Of a DNA stretch of 64,000 nucleotides, positions 1 to 8,246 are shown piece after piece. The stretch's first letter is position 1. Each line of letters starts with the position of its first letter. A model generated the notes under the pieces. That model was not told where the DNA came from. It saw only the letters and a program-made list of their open reading frames with translations, and did no database searches. Both the position numbers and the translations under genes were made by a program. This DNA comes from Conyzicola nivalis (GTDB lineage Bacteria; Actinomycetota; Actinomycetes; Actinomycetales; Microbacteriaceae): NCBI RefSeq assembly GCF_014639655.1, contig NZ_BMGB01000002.1, forward strand, positions 496,001 to 560,000. Reading direction: 5' to 3'.

Positions 1-1
1 C

Positions 2-286
2 GGCGGCATCATCGGCGGCACGATGCTCGGCCTGGGCCGCGCGCTCGGCGAGACCATCGCGGTCTACATGATCATCTCGCCGATCTTCACGATCAACTGG
101 GAGGTGCTGAAGACCGGCACGAACTCGGTCTCGGCGCTCATCGCCCTGCGCTACGGCGAGGCCAGCGAGTTCGGCCTGTCGGCGCTCATGGCCGCGGGGC
201 TTGTGCTCTTCATCATCACCCTCATCGTCAACTTCACCGCGTCGTCGATCGTGGCGCGTTCGCGCTCGGGAGCAGAGACCAGCTGA
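2..286 (+). CDS. pstC: Phosphate ABC transporter permease PstC (5' truncated)
   Basis: Only the last ~94 residues are inside the window. They carry the typical PstC end: GLGRALGETIAVYM, the cytoplasmic coupling motif for the ATPase, followed by the last hydrophobic helix and a short basic tail. PstC and PstA form the membrane channel of the high-affinity phosphate importer. The TGA stop overlaps the ATG of pstA (TGATG), so the two are translationally coupled. The upstream promoter and any classical lipoprotein pstS ahead of pstC are outside the window. Confidence 0.93.
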   Translation, partial: GGIIGGTMLGLGRALGETIAVYMIISPIFTINWEVLKTGTNSVSALIALRYGEASEFGLSALMAAGLVLFIITLIVNFTASSIVARSRSGAETS

Positions 287-1608
287 TGACCGTTATCGAC
301 GAATCACGCCGCGCGAGCGACGCAGACATCGCCCTCTTCGAGGTCGAAGAGGTGACCCCGCGCACGAATACCCCGAATCCGGGAGACACCGCGATCGGCG
401 CCCGCCGCACGCTGCGCAGCGCCACGCTCGACGAGCGTTTCAACATCATCGGCGCGCTCGTCGCCGCCATCGCGCTGGCGACTCTGCTGTTCGGCTGGTT
501 CACGCCGCTCACCGGGGCCGTCGGCTGGGTGGTCGTGGCGTTCGTGTCGTTCATCGCGTTCTACAGCCTGCTCGTCTCCCTGCGCTCCGACGCCCAGGAG
601 GTGCGCGACCGCATCATGACCGTGCTGCTCGTCAGCGCGGGCGTCGTGCTGTTCAGCGCCCTCGTCTTCGTGGTCGCGTACACGATCATCCGGGCCCAAG
701 ACGCCCTGCCGCACCTCAACTTCATCACCGAGACGATGCAGCTCACCGGGCCGCTCGACCCGCTGACCATGGGCGGCATCCAGCACGCCATCATCGGCAC
801 GATCATCCAGATCTCGATCGCGCTCGCGATCACCATCCCCCTCGGGATCATCACGGCCGTGTTCCTCAACGAGGTCGGCGGACGGTTCGCGCGCTTCGTG
901 CGCACGATTTCGGATGCCATGACCGCGTTGCCGTCGATCGTCGCGGGGCTCTTCGTGTACGCCGCGATCATCCAGCTCATCACCCACCAGCGGTCGGGCT
1001 TCGCCGCCGCGATGGCGCTGACCGTGATGATGCTGCCGATCGTGATCCGCTCCTCCGACGTCGTATTGCGCCTCGTGCCCGGCAACCTGCGCGAGGCGTC
1101 GTACGCGCTGGGAACGACGCGCTGGCGCACCGTGTGGCACGTCGTGCTTCCGACGGCCCGATCCGGACTCGTCACCGCGGTGATCCTCGGCACGGCCCGG
1201 GGGATCGGCGAGACCTCGCCCGTGCTTCTGACCTCCGGCATCACCTCCGTCACGAACTACAACCCGTTCGCCGGACCGATGATCTCCCTCCCGTTGCAGG
1301 TCTTCGACTTCGTCAAGTCGCCCGAGCCCGCGATGGTGGCGCGAGGCTTCGGCACCGCCGCCGTGCTGTTGCTGCTCGTGCTCGGGCTGTTCACCGTCGC
1401 CCGCCTCATTGGCGGTCGCGGCCCCGGCCAGCTCTCCGACGCGCAGCGCAAGCGCGTCGCGGCCGCGTCTGCCGAAGACATGGAGCGCATGGCGAACGCT
1501 GGTTCGGCCACGCCCGTCGCCGAACGCCGAAAGCCCGCCCACGTGGCATCCGCACCCCGACTTCCCGAAACACAACCCGAACACCTCCCGAAGGAGCCGT
1601 CCCAGTGA
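286..1608 (+). CDS. pstA: Phosphate ABC transporter permease PstA
   Basis: A 440-residue inner-membrane permease of the PstCAB importer. It has about 50 extra N-terminal hydrophilic residues (ESRRASDADIALFEVEE) and a ~50-residue cytoplasmic tail, so it is longer than the usual 280-300 aa. The core has six or more hydrophobic segments and the EAA-like coupling loop containing EASYALGTTRWRTVWHVVLP, followed by TARGIGETSPVLL, diagnostic of PstA. The start overlaps the pstC stop, and the TGA stop overlaps the GTG of the next gene (GTGA), so this is one operon. Family assignment is secure; the meaning of the extensions is unknown. Confidence 0.95.
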   Translation: MTVIDESRRASDADIALFEVEEVTPRTNTPNPGDTAIGARRTLRSATLDERFNIIGALVAAIALATLLFGWFTPLTGAVGWVVVAFVSFIAFYSLLVSLRSDAQEVRDRIMTVLLVSAGVVLFSALVFVVAYTIIRAQDALPHLNFITETMQLTGPLDPLTMGGIQHAIIGTIIQISIALAITIPLGIITAVFLNEVGGRFARFVRTISDAMTALPSIVAGLFVYAAIIQLITHQRSGFAAAMALTVMMLPIVIRSSDVVLRLVPGNLREASYALGTTRWRTVWHVVLPTARSGLVTAVILGTARGIGETSPVLLTSGITSVTNYNPFAGPMISLPLQVFDFVKSPEPAMVARGFGTAAVLLLLVLGLFTVARLIGGRGPGQLSDAQRKRVAAASAEDMERMANAGSATPVAERRKPAHVASAPRLPETQPEHLPKEPSQ

Positions 1609-3116
1609 CGACGCGAACCCGCCGCCCCGTTCGAACGCTGCTCGCGTTCGTTCTCGTATTCCTCATGACCGGGGGATTCGCCTCGGCCTTCAACGCGCAG
1701 GCCGCGTACGCCGCCACCTACGTGCCGATCACCGGTACCGGTTCGACCTGGTCGCAGAACGCTCTCGACCAGTGGCGCAAGAACGTGGCCGCGAACTACG
1801 GAATGACGGTCAACTACACCGGCTCGGGCTCGAGCGCCGGCCGCCAGGACTTCATCGCCGGTTCGGTCGACTTCGCCATCAGCGAGATCCCGTTCCAGAC
1901 CAAGCCGGAAGACGGCTCAGCTCCCGAGAAGCCCTCGACCCCGTTCGCGTACATGCCGATCGTCGCCGGTGGTACGTCGTTTATGTACAACCTCAACATC
2001 GGCGGAAAACGCGTCACCAACCTCCGTCTCGCGGGTGACACCGTGACGAAGATCTTCACGGGTGTCATCACCAACTGGAACGACCCGCAGATCGTCAGGG
2101 ACAACCCCGACCTGGCCATGCCGGACAGGGCGATAGTGCCCGTCGTCCGTTCCGACGGTTCCGGGTCGAGCGCCCAGTTCAGCCTGTGGATGTCGAAGCA
2201 GCACTCCGCCCTGTGGTCGGCGTACAAGTGCGCCGGTGCATCTCCTTGCGGACTCACCTCGCAGTACCCGACGCCGAAGAACGGCAAGGCCCAGAGCGGT
2301 TCGCTCGGTGTGGCCGGCTACGTCAGCCAGAACTACGGCGAAGGCGCGATCACCTACGTGGAGTACTCCTACGCGCTGAAGTCGGGATTCCCCGTGGCGC
2401 AGGTGCTCAACTCCTCGGGCAACTACGTGCTGCCTACGGGAGCGGCCGTGGCTGTCGCCCTGCAGAAGGCCGTAATCAACACGACCGAGTCGTCGCCGGA
2501 CTACCTCACCCAGGACCTCACGGGCGTCTACAACAGCGCCGACCCGGTGGCGTACCCGCTGTCGAGCTACTCGTACATGATCGTGCCGATCGCCACCACG
2601 GCGAACTTCACAACGCAGAAGGGCGCGTCGCTCAGCACGTTCTCCAACTACATGCTCTGCGAGGGCCAGAAGCAGGCCGAGGTGCTCGGCTACTCGCCGC
2701 TCCCCGAGAACCTCGTGATGGCCGGACTCGAGCAGGTCAAGCGCATTCCGGGCGCCCCCGCCGCGGCAAGCGTGTGCGCCCCCGGTTCCATCGTGGCGCC
2801 GCCGACCGCGGAGAGTGGAGCCGCAGCTGCGGCAGCCGCGGCGGCTGCAGCAGCCGCGGCCGCTGGTGGGGCGGGCGCCGCTGACGCGGCCGTGGGGACC
2901 ACCGACACGGCTCTGTACGACTCGAACGGGGCACTGCTGTCGGGCGGCGTTTCGGGCGGCGCCGTCTCGTCGCCGTTCACCCTGGCCGACACCGGCTTCG
3001 GGGGCAGTCAGTTCGTGATGCTGTTCGCGGGGATCCTCGTCGTTGCCGCGGTAGCACTACCGCCGGTCCTGTCGCGGCGCCTCAAGCGCGCCGGCGGGAA
3101 AAGCCCCGGCCAATAG
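1605..3116 (+). CDS. pstS: Phosphate-binding PstS protein with LADTG-TM C-terminal anchor
   Basis: A 503-residue secreted phosphate-binding protein. Residues 1-37 are a Sec signal peptide (Arg-rich, hydrophobic, AAYA-A); there is no lipobox. The phosphate-site segments of PstS are present: GTGSTW, GSGSSAGR, VDFAISE and RSDGSGSSAQF. Instead of an N-terminal lipid anchor the protein ends in a poly-Ala/Gly linker, an LADTG motif (460-464), a hydrophobic helix and RRLKR, the layout of a substrate of actinobacterial class E sortases (LAxTG). It may be wall-linked, or simply held by its TM helix if no sortase acts on it. The GTG start overlaps the pstA stop by 4 bases, and an earlier in-frame extension would overlap all of pstA and was rejected. 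Confidence 0.93.
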   Translation: MTTRTRRPVRTLLAFVLVFLMTGGFASAFNAQAAYAATYVPITGTGSTWSQNALDQWRKNVAANYGMTVNYTGSGSSAGRQDFIAGSVDFAISEIPFQTKPEDGSAPEKPSTPFAYMPIVAGGTSFMYNLNIGGKRVTNLRLAGDTVTKIFTGVITNWNDPQIVRDNPDLAMPDRAIVPVVRSDGSGSSAQFSLWMSKQHSALWSAYKCAGASPCGLTSQYPTPKNGKAQSGSLGVAGYVSQNYGEGAITYVEYSYALKSGFPVAQVLNSSGNYVLPTGAAVAVALQKAVINTTESSPDYLTQDLTGVYNSADPVAYPLSSYSYMIVPIATTANFTTQKGASLSTFSNYMLCEGQKQAEVLGYSPLPENLVMAGLEQVKRIPGAPAAASVCAPGSIVAPPTAESGAAAAAAAAAAAAAAAGGAGAADAAVGTTDTALYDSNGALLSGGVSGGAVSSPFTLADTGFGGSQFVMLFAGILVVAAVALPPVLSRRLKRAGGKSPGQ

Positions 3117-3195
3117 CCATTTCTCGCACCCGCGAGGACCTTTCGCGTACCCCCTGGACGGTCACCCCCAACCGGACTGTCGGCGGGTAGAGGTA

Positions 3196-3217
3196 GTTCC
3201 GCATCCGTTCATCTGAG
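3196..3217 (+). promoter_or_regulatory. PHO-box-like direct repeat
   Basis: Two adjacent 11-nt units, GTTCCGCATCC and GTTCATCTGAG, resemble the direct-repeat units of PhoP sites known from Streptomyces (consensus begins GTTCACC). A possible -10, TAATCT at 3234-3239, lies 16 nt beyond, so the second unit would cover the -35 position, as in PhoP-activated promoters. Found by eye; the first unit is weak. Confidence 0.4.
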
Positions 3218-3289
3218 CGCCACTGACCGCCAATAATCTCAATCGACTTCACCCGAGAATCCGCTGAGAATTCAGCACTGGAGACCGCT

Positions 3290-5845
3290 TTGCCCAATCG
3301 ACCCGCTGCCGGCGCAGGCCGCACCCGACTCATTTCGGGCATCACCGGCGTCTCCACGATGCTCGTCGTCGGCGCTCTCCTCACCATCGGCGGAGTGGTC
3401 ATCCCGGCCCAGACGGCAGACGCGGCCGTGGCATCGACGGCGGCCACCATCTCGGCAACCCAGCAAGACCCGGACTGGGGAAACGCACCGTTCCCTGACC
3501 TCGCCGTCACCGTCTCACAAACCAAGAACCTCGTCGGACAGGGTCTGGTGGTCAGCTGGACCGGTGGCAAGAAGTCGACGCCGCCCAGCGGCCAGACCGG
3601 CGGCGAGAACTTCCTGCAGATCATGCAGTGCTGGGGAGACGCACCCAAAGACGAGAAGAACCCCGACGCACCCGCCGAACCCGACCGCACGACCTGCCAG
3701 TACGGGGGCTACAACACGCCCGGCACGTCGCGGGACAGCAACCGCGGAGACGGCAACGTCGTTGCGGAAGCGGATAAAAACTACACGGCGCCGAAAGAGG
3801 GACTCTCCTCTGCCTACACTTCCATCCCCTTCCGGGCGGCCACCGGGAAGCCCGAAGACATCGTGGAGAACGTCAGGGACGGCCACCGGCTCTTCAAAGA
3901 CGACGGCACCGTGGTCACCACCGACGTCAACAACAACAAGTATTTCGGCCCGTACACCACCAACGAGGTCAGCTGGGCGGGCACGGGCAGCGACGGTACC
4001 GGCTCGGCGAAGATCGAGCTGCAGACAGTAGTGCAGTCCGAGGGGCTCGGCTGCGGAACACCCATCGAGGCCGAGGACGGGAGCGTCTCCGGATCGTCCT
4101 GTTGGCTCGTGGTCATCCCTCGCGGAACCGCGGATCAGGGCGAGGCGGGGATCGTGCAGTCGGGTCTCCTTTGGGACACCTGGAAGCACAAGCTCGCCAT
4201 CAAGCTCGACTTCCGCCCCGCCGGCGTACGGTGTGCCATCGGAGCATCCGAGCGGCTCGTGGCGGGTAGCGAGCTCGCGGCCGACGCCGTCGCTTCGTGG
4301 CAGCCGTCGCTCTGCACCGCAGACGGTGGATCCGTCTACACGCTGCTCACCGGCACCGAGGCCGACGCCGCGCTCGCGGCGAATGGCACCGAAACGGCAC
4401 CTCTCGCGTTGACGTCGCGCGCGCTCGTCTCCGACCAGGCGGACACTCTGGCCTACGCACCGATCGCGGTCGCGGGCGTCGCCATCTCCTTTGCCGTCGA
4501 CAGGGAGCCGGCCGACAGCGCGGACCAGTCCAGCAAAGACAAAGCGCGCATGCCCTTCACCAGCCTCAATCTCAACCCGCGACTCGTGGCGAAACTGCTG
4601 ACGAACTCCTATCTCGATTCGCTGCCCTACGGCGCGAACCGCAAGCACGTCAAATACGAGAGCGCTGCGAGCCCGGGTCATAACGCCCGCAACATCACGT
4701 ACGACCCCGAGTTTCTCGCCATCAATCCCGAGTGGAAGAACCAGGCGCTCGTGAGCCCTTCCCTCGGCGACCTTCTATTGCCGCAGGGGCGCTCCGACGG
4801 GGCGACCGCCCTGTGGACCTATGTCGCCTCGGACCCTGCCGCCTCCGAGTTCCTCGCCGGCAAGCCGGACGAGTACGGGATGGTCGTGAACCCCTACAGC
4901 TCCACGGACGCGGGGAGCAATCCGACGGGCACCGCTCTCGAGGTGCCGCGTGACGACTTCCCCAAGGCCGACCCGATCGAGCAGCCGGCCGACGGCGTCG
5001 CTGCCCCGGTCAACCTGGTGACGTGGCGCCCGTACACGAACAACTTCGAATCGGGCGGCAACCTGGTGCTCAACGGCAACGGTCAGGTGCTCGGTGGCTG
5101 GGATCCGACTTCGGTTCCGCAGAAGTACTCCAAAACCGCCCGAAGCCTCCCGGGAGTGCAGCGGGTGCTCGGGTTGACCGACACCTCGGCCGCCGCCAAG
5201 TATCAGGTCTTCACCGCGGCCCTTCTCAACCCCGCGGGGGAGTACGTCACCCCGACCATCGAGTCCATGACCGCCGGCGCGGCAGCCATGACCGCCTCGG
5301 CGGGCCAGTCCCAGGTCTACGGTTTCGATCCGCAGTCGGCTGCCGCTCTCGGGGCCAAGACGGCGTACCCGCTCACCCTTCCGGTCTATGCGGCAGCCAG
5401 CCCGACGATGGCGGACGACGACGTGCGTGCCTCCTACGCAGACTTCATCCGCTACGCCGTGACCGACGGCCAGCGGCGGGGCACCGAGGCGGGTCAGCTT
5501 CCCGAAGGATACGCGCCCATTCCGGCGGGGTGGAAGGCGCAGGCCCTTGCCGCCGCCGCGGTCCTCGAATCGCCGCCCGCTCCCGTAGCCGCCCCCGCGC
5601 CCACCCCGCCGGCGGCGGTCGCGCCGGCCAAGCCCGCCGCGGTCGGAACCCTGGCACCGGTGCCCGTGGCTCCCGCCCCGCCCACTGCCACCGGCGAAGC
5701 CGTTCTGGCACTCGCCGGCAAGGCCACACCCGATGACCCCGCCGCCGCCGCGCTGCAGAACGCGGTCCCTGGCAGCGTTCTCGCCGGCCTGCTCTCCGCT
5801 CTGCTGGTTCCCGGAATCACCCGCATGAAGAGGAAACGCCTCTGA
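3290..5845 (+). CDS. Giant secreted PstS-like binding protein, TM-anchored
   Basis: An 851-residue exported protein, about twice the size of a normal PstS. It starts with TTG after a GGAG about 8 nt upstream; residues ~1-45 form a signal peptide. The middle half resembles substrate-binding proteins of the PstS type (APIAVAGVAISFAVD, then LNLNPRLVAKLLTNSY, where PstS has the 'pla y gp i' and 'l ... i f t g' strands), but the phosphate loops GTGST and SGS are not evident. The region around 40-330 contains several Cys and looks like an added domain. A Pro/Ala linker (~755-800) leads to a C-terminal helix and RMKRKRL tail. It lies between a certain pstS and another PstS-like gene, so a role in ligand capture for the transporter is inferred; the ligand is unknown. 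Confidence 0.75.
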   Translation: MPNRPAAGAGRTRLISGITGVSTMLVVGALLTIGGVVIPAQTADAAVASTAATISATQQDPDWGNAPFPDLAVTVSQTKNLVGQGLVVSWTGGKKSTPPSGQTGGENFLQIMQCWGDAPKDEKNPDAPAEPDRTTCQYGGYNTPGTSRDSNRGDGNVVAEADKNYTAPKEGLSSAYTSIPFRAATGKPEDIVENVRDGHRLFKDDGTVVTTDVNNNKYFGPYTTNEVSWAGTGSDGTGSAKIELQTVVQSEGLGCGTPIEAEDGSVSGSSCWLVVIPRGTADQGEAGIVQSGLLWDTWKHKLAIKLDFRPAGVRCAIGASERLVAGSELAADAVASWQPSLCTADGGSVYTLLTGTEADAALAANGTETAPLALTSRALVSDQADTLAYAPIAVAGVAISFAVDREPADSADQSSKDKARMPFTSLNLNPRLVAKLLTNSYLDSLPYGANRKHVKYESAASPGHNARNITYDPEFLAINPEWKNQALVSPSLGDLLLPQGRSDGATALWTYVASDPAASEFLAGKPDEYGMVVNPYSSTDAGSNPTGTALEVPRDDFPKADPIEQPADGVAAPVNLVTWRPYTNNFESGGNLVLNGNGQVLGGWDPTSVPQKYSKTARSLPGVQRVLGLTDTSAAAKYQVFTAALLNPAGEYVTPTIESMTAGAAAMTASAGQSQVYGFDPQSAAALGAKTAYPLTLPVYAAASPTMADDDVRASYADFIRYAVTDGQRRGTEAGQLPEGYAPIPAGWKAQALAAAAVLESPPAPVAAPAPTPPAAVAPAKPAAVGTLAPVPVAPAPPTATGEAVLALAGKATPDDPAAAALQNAVPGSVLAGLLSALLVPGITRMKRKRL

Positions 5846-5957
5846 TGCCCACACTCTTGCCAGCGTCTGAGACGGCACCTAGTAACTCAGCAGCTACAAG
5901 TCGAAGCGGCCGCGCTCGCGGATGCTCGGTAAACCCCCTTGAAAGGATCGCACCCTC

Positions 5958-7064
5958 GTGAAGATCAAGAAGATCGTCGCACTGAGCGCCGCAGCGGGCA
6001 TCGCCCTCGCCGGACTCGCATTCACGCCCGCCAACGCCGAGCCCGTCGCCAACAGCTACGTGCTCGTTGGATCGGACACCCTGCAGGATTCCACCAACGC
6101 CCTCACCAACGGCACCAGCGCGAGCGGTTCCTTCGTTCGCATCCTGTCGAACGGCACGTCACTCGGCAACTTCGACGCTTTCGGTAGCGCGGCCATCCAG
6201 ACCAAGCCGAACGGACCGTTCTTCGGCCGTCCCGCTGGCTCCGGCGCGGGAGTCAACGCGCTGCGCGCTTCGATCACCGGCAACCCGTACTCCGCCGGTG
6301 GAACGAACACCACCCCTGCCAAGGTCATCACCGGCCAGGTCGACATCGCTCGTTCGTCCAGCGGCCCCGGCTCCAACGCCAACGCCGCGGGCCAGCTGCT
6401 CTACGTGCCCTACGCGCGTGACGCTGTTGCCTACGCCTACAAGGGCGGCACGGCCGCCTGGGCCACGCTGACCCCGGTGCAGCTCAAGCAGATCTTCGAC
6501 GGCACCCTGACCACGGTCGACGGCGCTGCGATCAAGCCGCGTCTTCCCCAGGCCGGCTCGGGTACCCGCAACTTCTTCCTCCCGGCCATCGGCTACGCCT
6601 CGGGCACGACCGTGGCGCCCGGCGTCTCCGACGTGGGAAACGCAACCCCCGAGAACGACGCAACCGTGCTCGCTGAGGGCGAGATCATCCCGTTCTCCGT
6701 CGCCAGCTGGGTCGCCCAGGCCAACGGTGTGACCGGCACCAACTCCACGACCGTCGCCGGCGTTCAGCTCGGAAGCCCGATTGCCGGCACCACGCCCTTC
6801 ACCGGCACCGCTCCCGCGCTCGTTCCGAGCGCCACGTACTACGCCAGCACCTCCTTCGGCCGCGACACCTACCTCGTGGTCGAGAACGCTCGCGTCGTCG
6901 CCGGTGCGAAGTTCGACGCCGGCCTCGCGGCACTCGTCAGCGGCACCTCGGCAAGCCTCACGAACTTCGGTTCCTCCGCCAGCACCCCCGGCGCCGTGAA
7001 GAAGAAGTTCGGGTTCCTCGCACCTTCCACGACGACCACGCAGCGCGCCTACCTCAACCTCTAA
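5958..7064 (+). CDS. Secreted PstS-like substrate-binding protein
   Basis: 368 residues, GTG start preceded by GAAAGGA. Residues 1-27 are a signal peptide (TPANA-EP) with no lipobox and no C-terminal anchor, so it should be secreted or held by partners. PstS-type features are visible: LVGSDTLQDS near residue 38, AGSGAGVNAL, QVDIARSSSG, LTPVQLKQIFDGTLTT and PQAGSGTRNFF, which align with the anion-contact loops of phosphate-binding proteins. It is more diverged than the 503-aa PstS of the same operon. It is followed after 30 nt by the WxL-like gene. Binding of phosphate or a related anion is inferred from family and context. Confidence 0.8.
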   Translation: MKIKKIVALSAAAGIALAGLAFTPANAEPVANSYVLVGSDTLQDSTNALTNGTSASGSFVRILSNGTSLGNFDAFGSAAIQTKPNGPFFGRPAGSGAGVNALRASITGNPYSAGGTNTTPAKVITGQVDIARSSSGPGSNANAAGQLLYVPYARDAVAYAYKGGTAAWATLTPVQLKQIFDGTLTTVDGAAIKPRLPQAGSGTRNFFLPAIGYASGTTVAPGVSDVGNATPENDATVLAEGEIIPFSVASWVAQANGVTGTNSTTVAGVQLGSPIAGTTPFTGTAPALVPSATYYASTSFGRDTYLVVENARVVAGAKFDAGLAALVSGTSASLTNFGSSASTPGAVKKKFGFLAPSTTTTQRAYLNL

Positions 7065-7094
7065 CACTTCCACCTCACCCAGAAAGGTAAGACC

Positions 7095-8123
7095 ATGAGT
7101 TTCAACAAGACCAAGATCGCCCTCGCCGTCGGCGTGGCAACCGCTCTCATCTCGGGCTCCGCCATCTCCTCCGCGTACGCGGTCGAGTCCAACGGATCAT
7201 CCGTCGCCATCTACGCGTGGAACACCGATACCGAGACACTGATCACCCCGGGAACCGTCGTCGCGTGGGACCAGTCGTCCTTCGGAACCACGAACAAGAC
7301 CGACATCGACGCGCGATTCATCGGATCGGCAGACGCTACCGACGTCACGACGTTCATCGCACCGCGCGGCCAGGAGTCGGTCGTCACCGCTTGGGTCGCA
7401 ACGTCCAACGGTGGATTCGACCCCGGCACGAAGAACGTGCTTCAGCCCAACCTGTCGCCGTCCGGTATGTCGAAGGGTAACTTCGCTACCATCCGTGCCA
7501 ACGGAGGCAAGTACAGCATCGGATTCGCGTTCGTCAAGAACAACGGTCTGACGATCGCCGACGCCGGCGTCGTGTACCACTACATCGACATCGCGCCCGG
7601 TGGCGACTACACGTTCGAAGACCCCGCCGAGACCGTTCCCACGGCGCCGGCTGCCGGCACCGCCGACATCACCCTGTCGGCGACCACCGTGGCCGCTGCC
7701 GAGGGTGCGCTCAGCCTCGTCGTTCCGGCCGGCACCACCGCCACGATCGGTAACCCGACCCTGGTCAACAACCAGTCGACCTCGACCGGAACGCTCGGCG
7801 ACATCACCGTCAAGGACGAGCGCTTCCAGACCCACAAGGGCTGGACGCTCACGAGCACCGTCGCCGACTTCGTCGCCGCGGGCAGCACCATCCCGGCGTC
7901 GCAGCTCCTCGTGACGCCCAAGGTGGTCGGCACGCCGATCGCGGGCGTGGTGGCTGCGCCCGCCGGTGCCGCGACGACGGCCGGACGCCCGTTCGCTGAG
8001 GCTAGCGACGGCGCCACCGTCGGAGACACCGTGCTGAACGCCGACCTCAAGTTCGTCGCTCCGTCGACGGCTGCGGCCGGCGTCTACACCTCGAAGATGA
8101 CGCTGACGCTCACCTCGAAGTAG
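7095..8123 (+). CDS. WxL-domain-like secreted surface protein
   Basis: 342 residues with a signal peptide (1-29, SSAYA) and a good ribosome site (AGAAAGG). Residues ~36-170 form an unrecognised beta-rich domain. From ~185 the protein resembles WxL domains of Gram-positive surface proteins: ITLSATTV, a strand containing GDITVKDER, then HKGWTLTSTVADF with the W-T-L at 250-252, and a final AGVYTSKMTLTLTSK where Firmicute WxL proteins have a second W-x-L (YTATLTWTL). Here that second Trp is lost. WxL domains bind peptidoglycan with the help of WxLIP proteins, and such a gene follows. The match is by pattern only. Last gene before a strong terminator. Confidence 0.65.
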   Translation: MSFNKTKIALAVGVATALISGSAISSAYAVESNGSSVAIYAWNTDTETLITPGTVVAWDQSSFGTTNKTDIDARFIGSADATDVTTFIAPRGQESVVTAWVATSNGGFDPGTKNVLQPNLSPSGMSKGNFATIRANGGKYSIGFAFVKNNGLTIADAGVVYHYIDIAPGGDYTFEDPAETVPTAPAAGTADITLSATTVAAAEGALSLVVPAGTTATIGNPTLVNNQSTSTGTLGDITVKDERFQTHKGWTLTSTVADFVAAGSTIPASQLLVTPKVVGTPIAGVVAAPAGAATTAGRPFAEASDGATVGDTVLNADLKFVAPSTAAAGVYTSKMTLTLTSK

Positions 8124-8135
8124 CACCACAAGAGG

Positions 8136-8168
8136 GGAGGGGCCGCTTACCGCGGCCCCTCCTTTTTT
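8136..8168 (+). terminator. Rho-independent terminator
   Basis: A perfect 11-bp GC stem (GGAGGGGCCGC paired with GCGGCCCCTCC), loop TTACC, followed by six T. It sits 12 nt after the WxL-like gene and splits the pst locus into two transcriptional parts. Confidence 0.93.
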
Positions 8169-8201
8169 GTGCCGGGAATCGGGCACGAAAGAGGGTCTCC
8201 C

Positions 8202-8223
8202 GTTCACATCTGGTTCAGCAGCG
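8202..8223 (+). promoter_or_regulatory. PHO-box-like direct repeat
   Basis: Two adjacent 11-nt units GTTCACATCTG and GTTCAGCAGCG, each matching 6 of 7 positions of the GTTCACC core of actinobacterial PhoP boxes. They lie just after the terminator and ahead of the WxLIP-like gene, where a new promoter is needed. Suggests phosphate-starvation control of the second half-operon that ends in pstB. Confidence 0.5.
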
Positions 8224-8246
8224 GGAGGCTTGCAGGCCAACTGACG

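Noticed and set aside
201-1604. Long upstream extension of the pstS reading frame
   Set aside because: It overlaps all of pstA in another frame, has Arg/Pro-rich shadow composition, and a GTG at 1605 begins a clear signal peptide.
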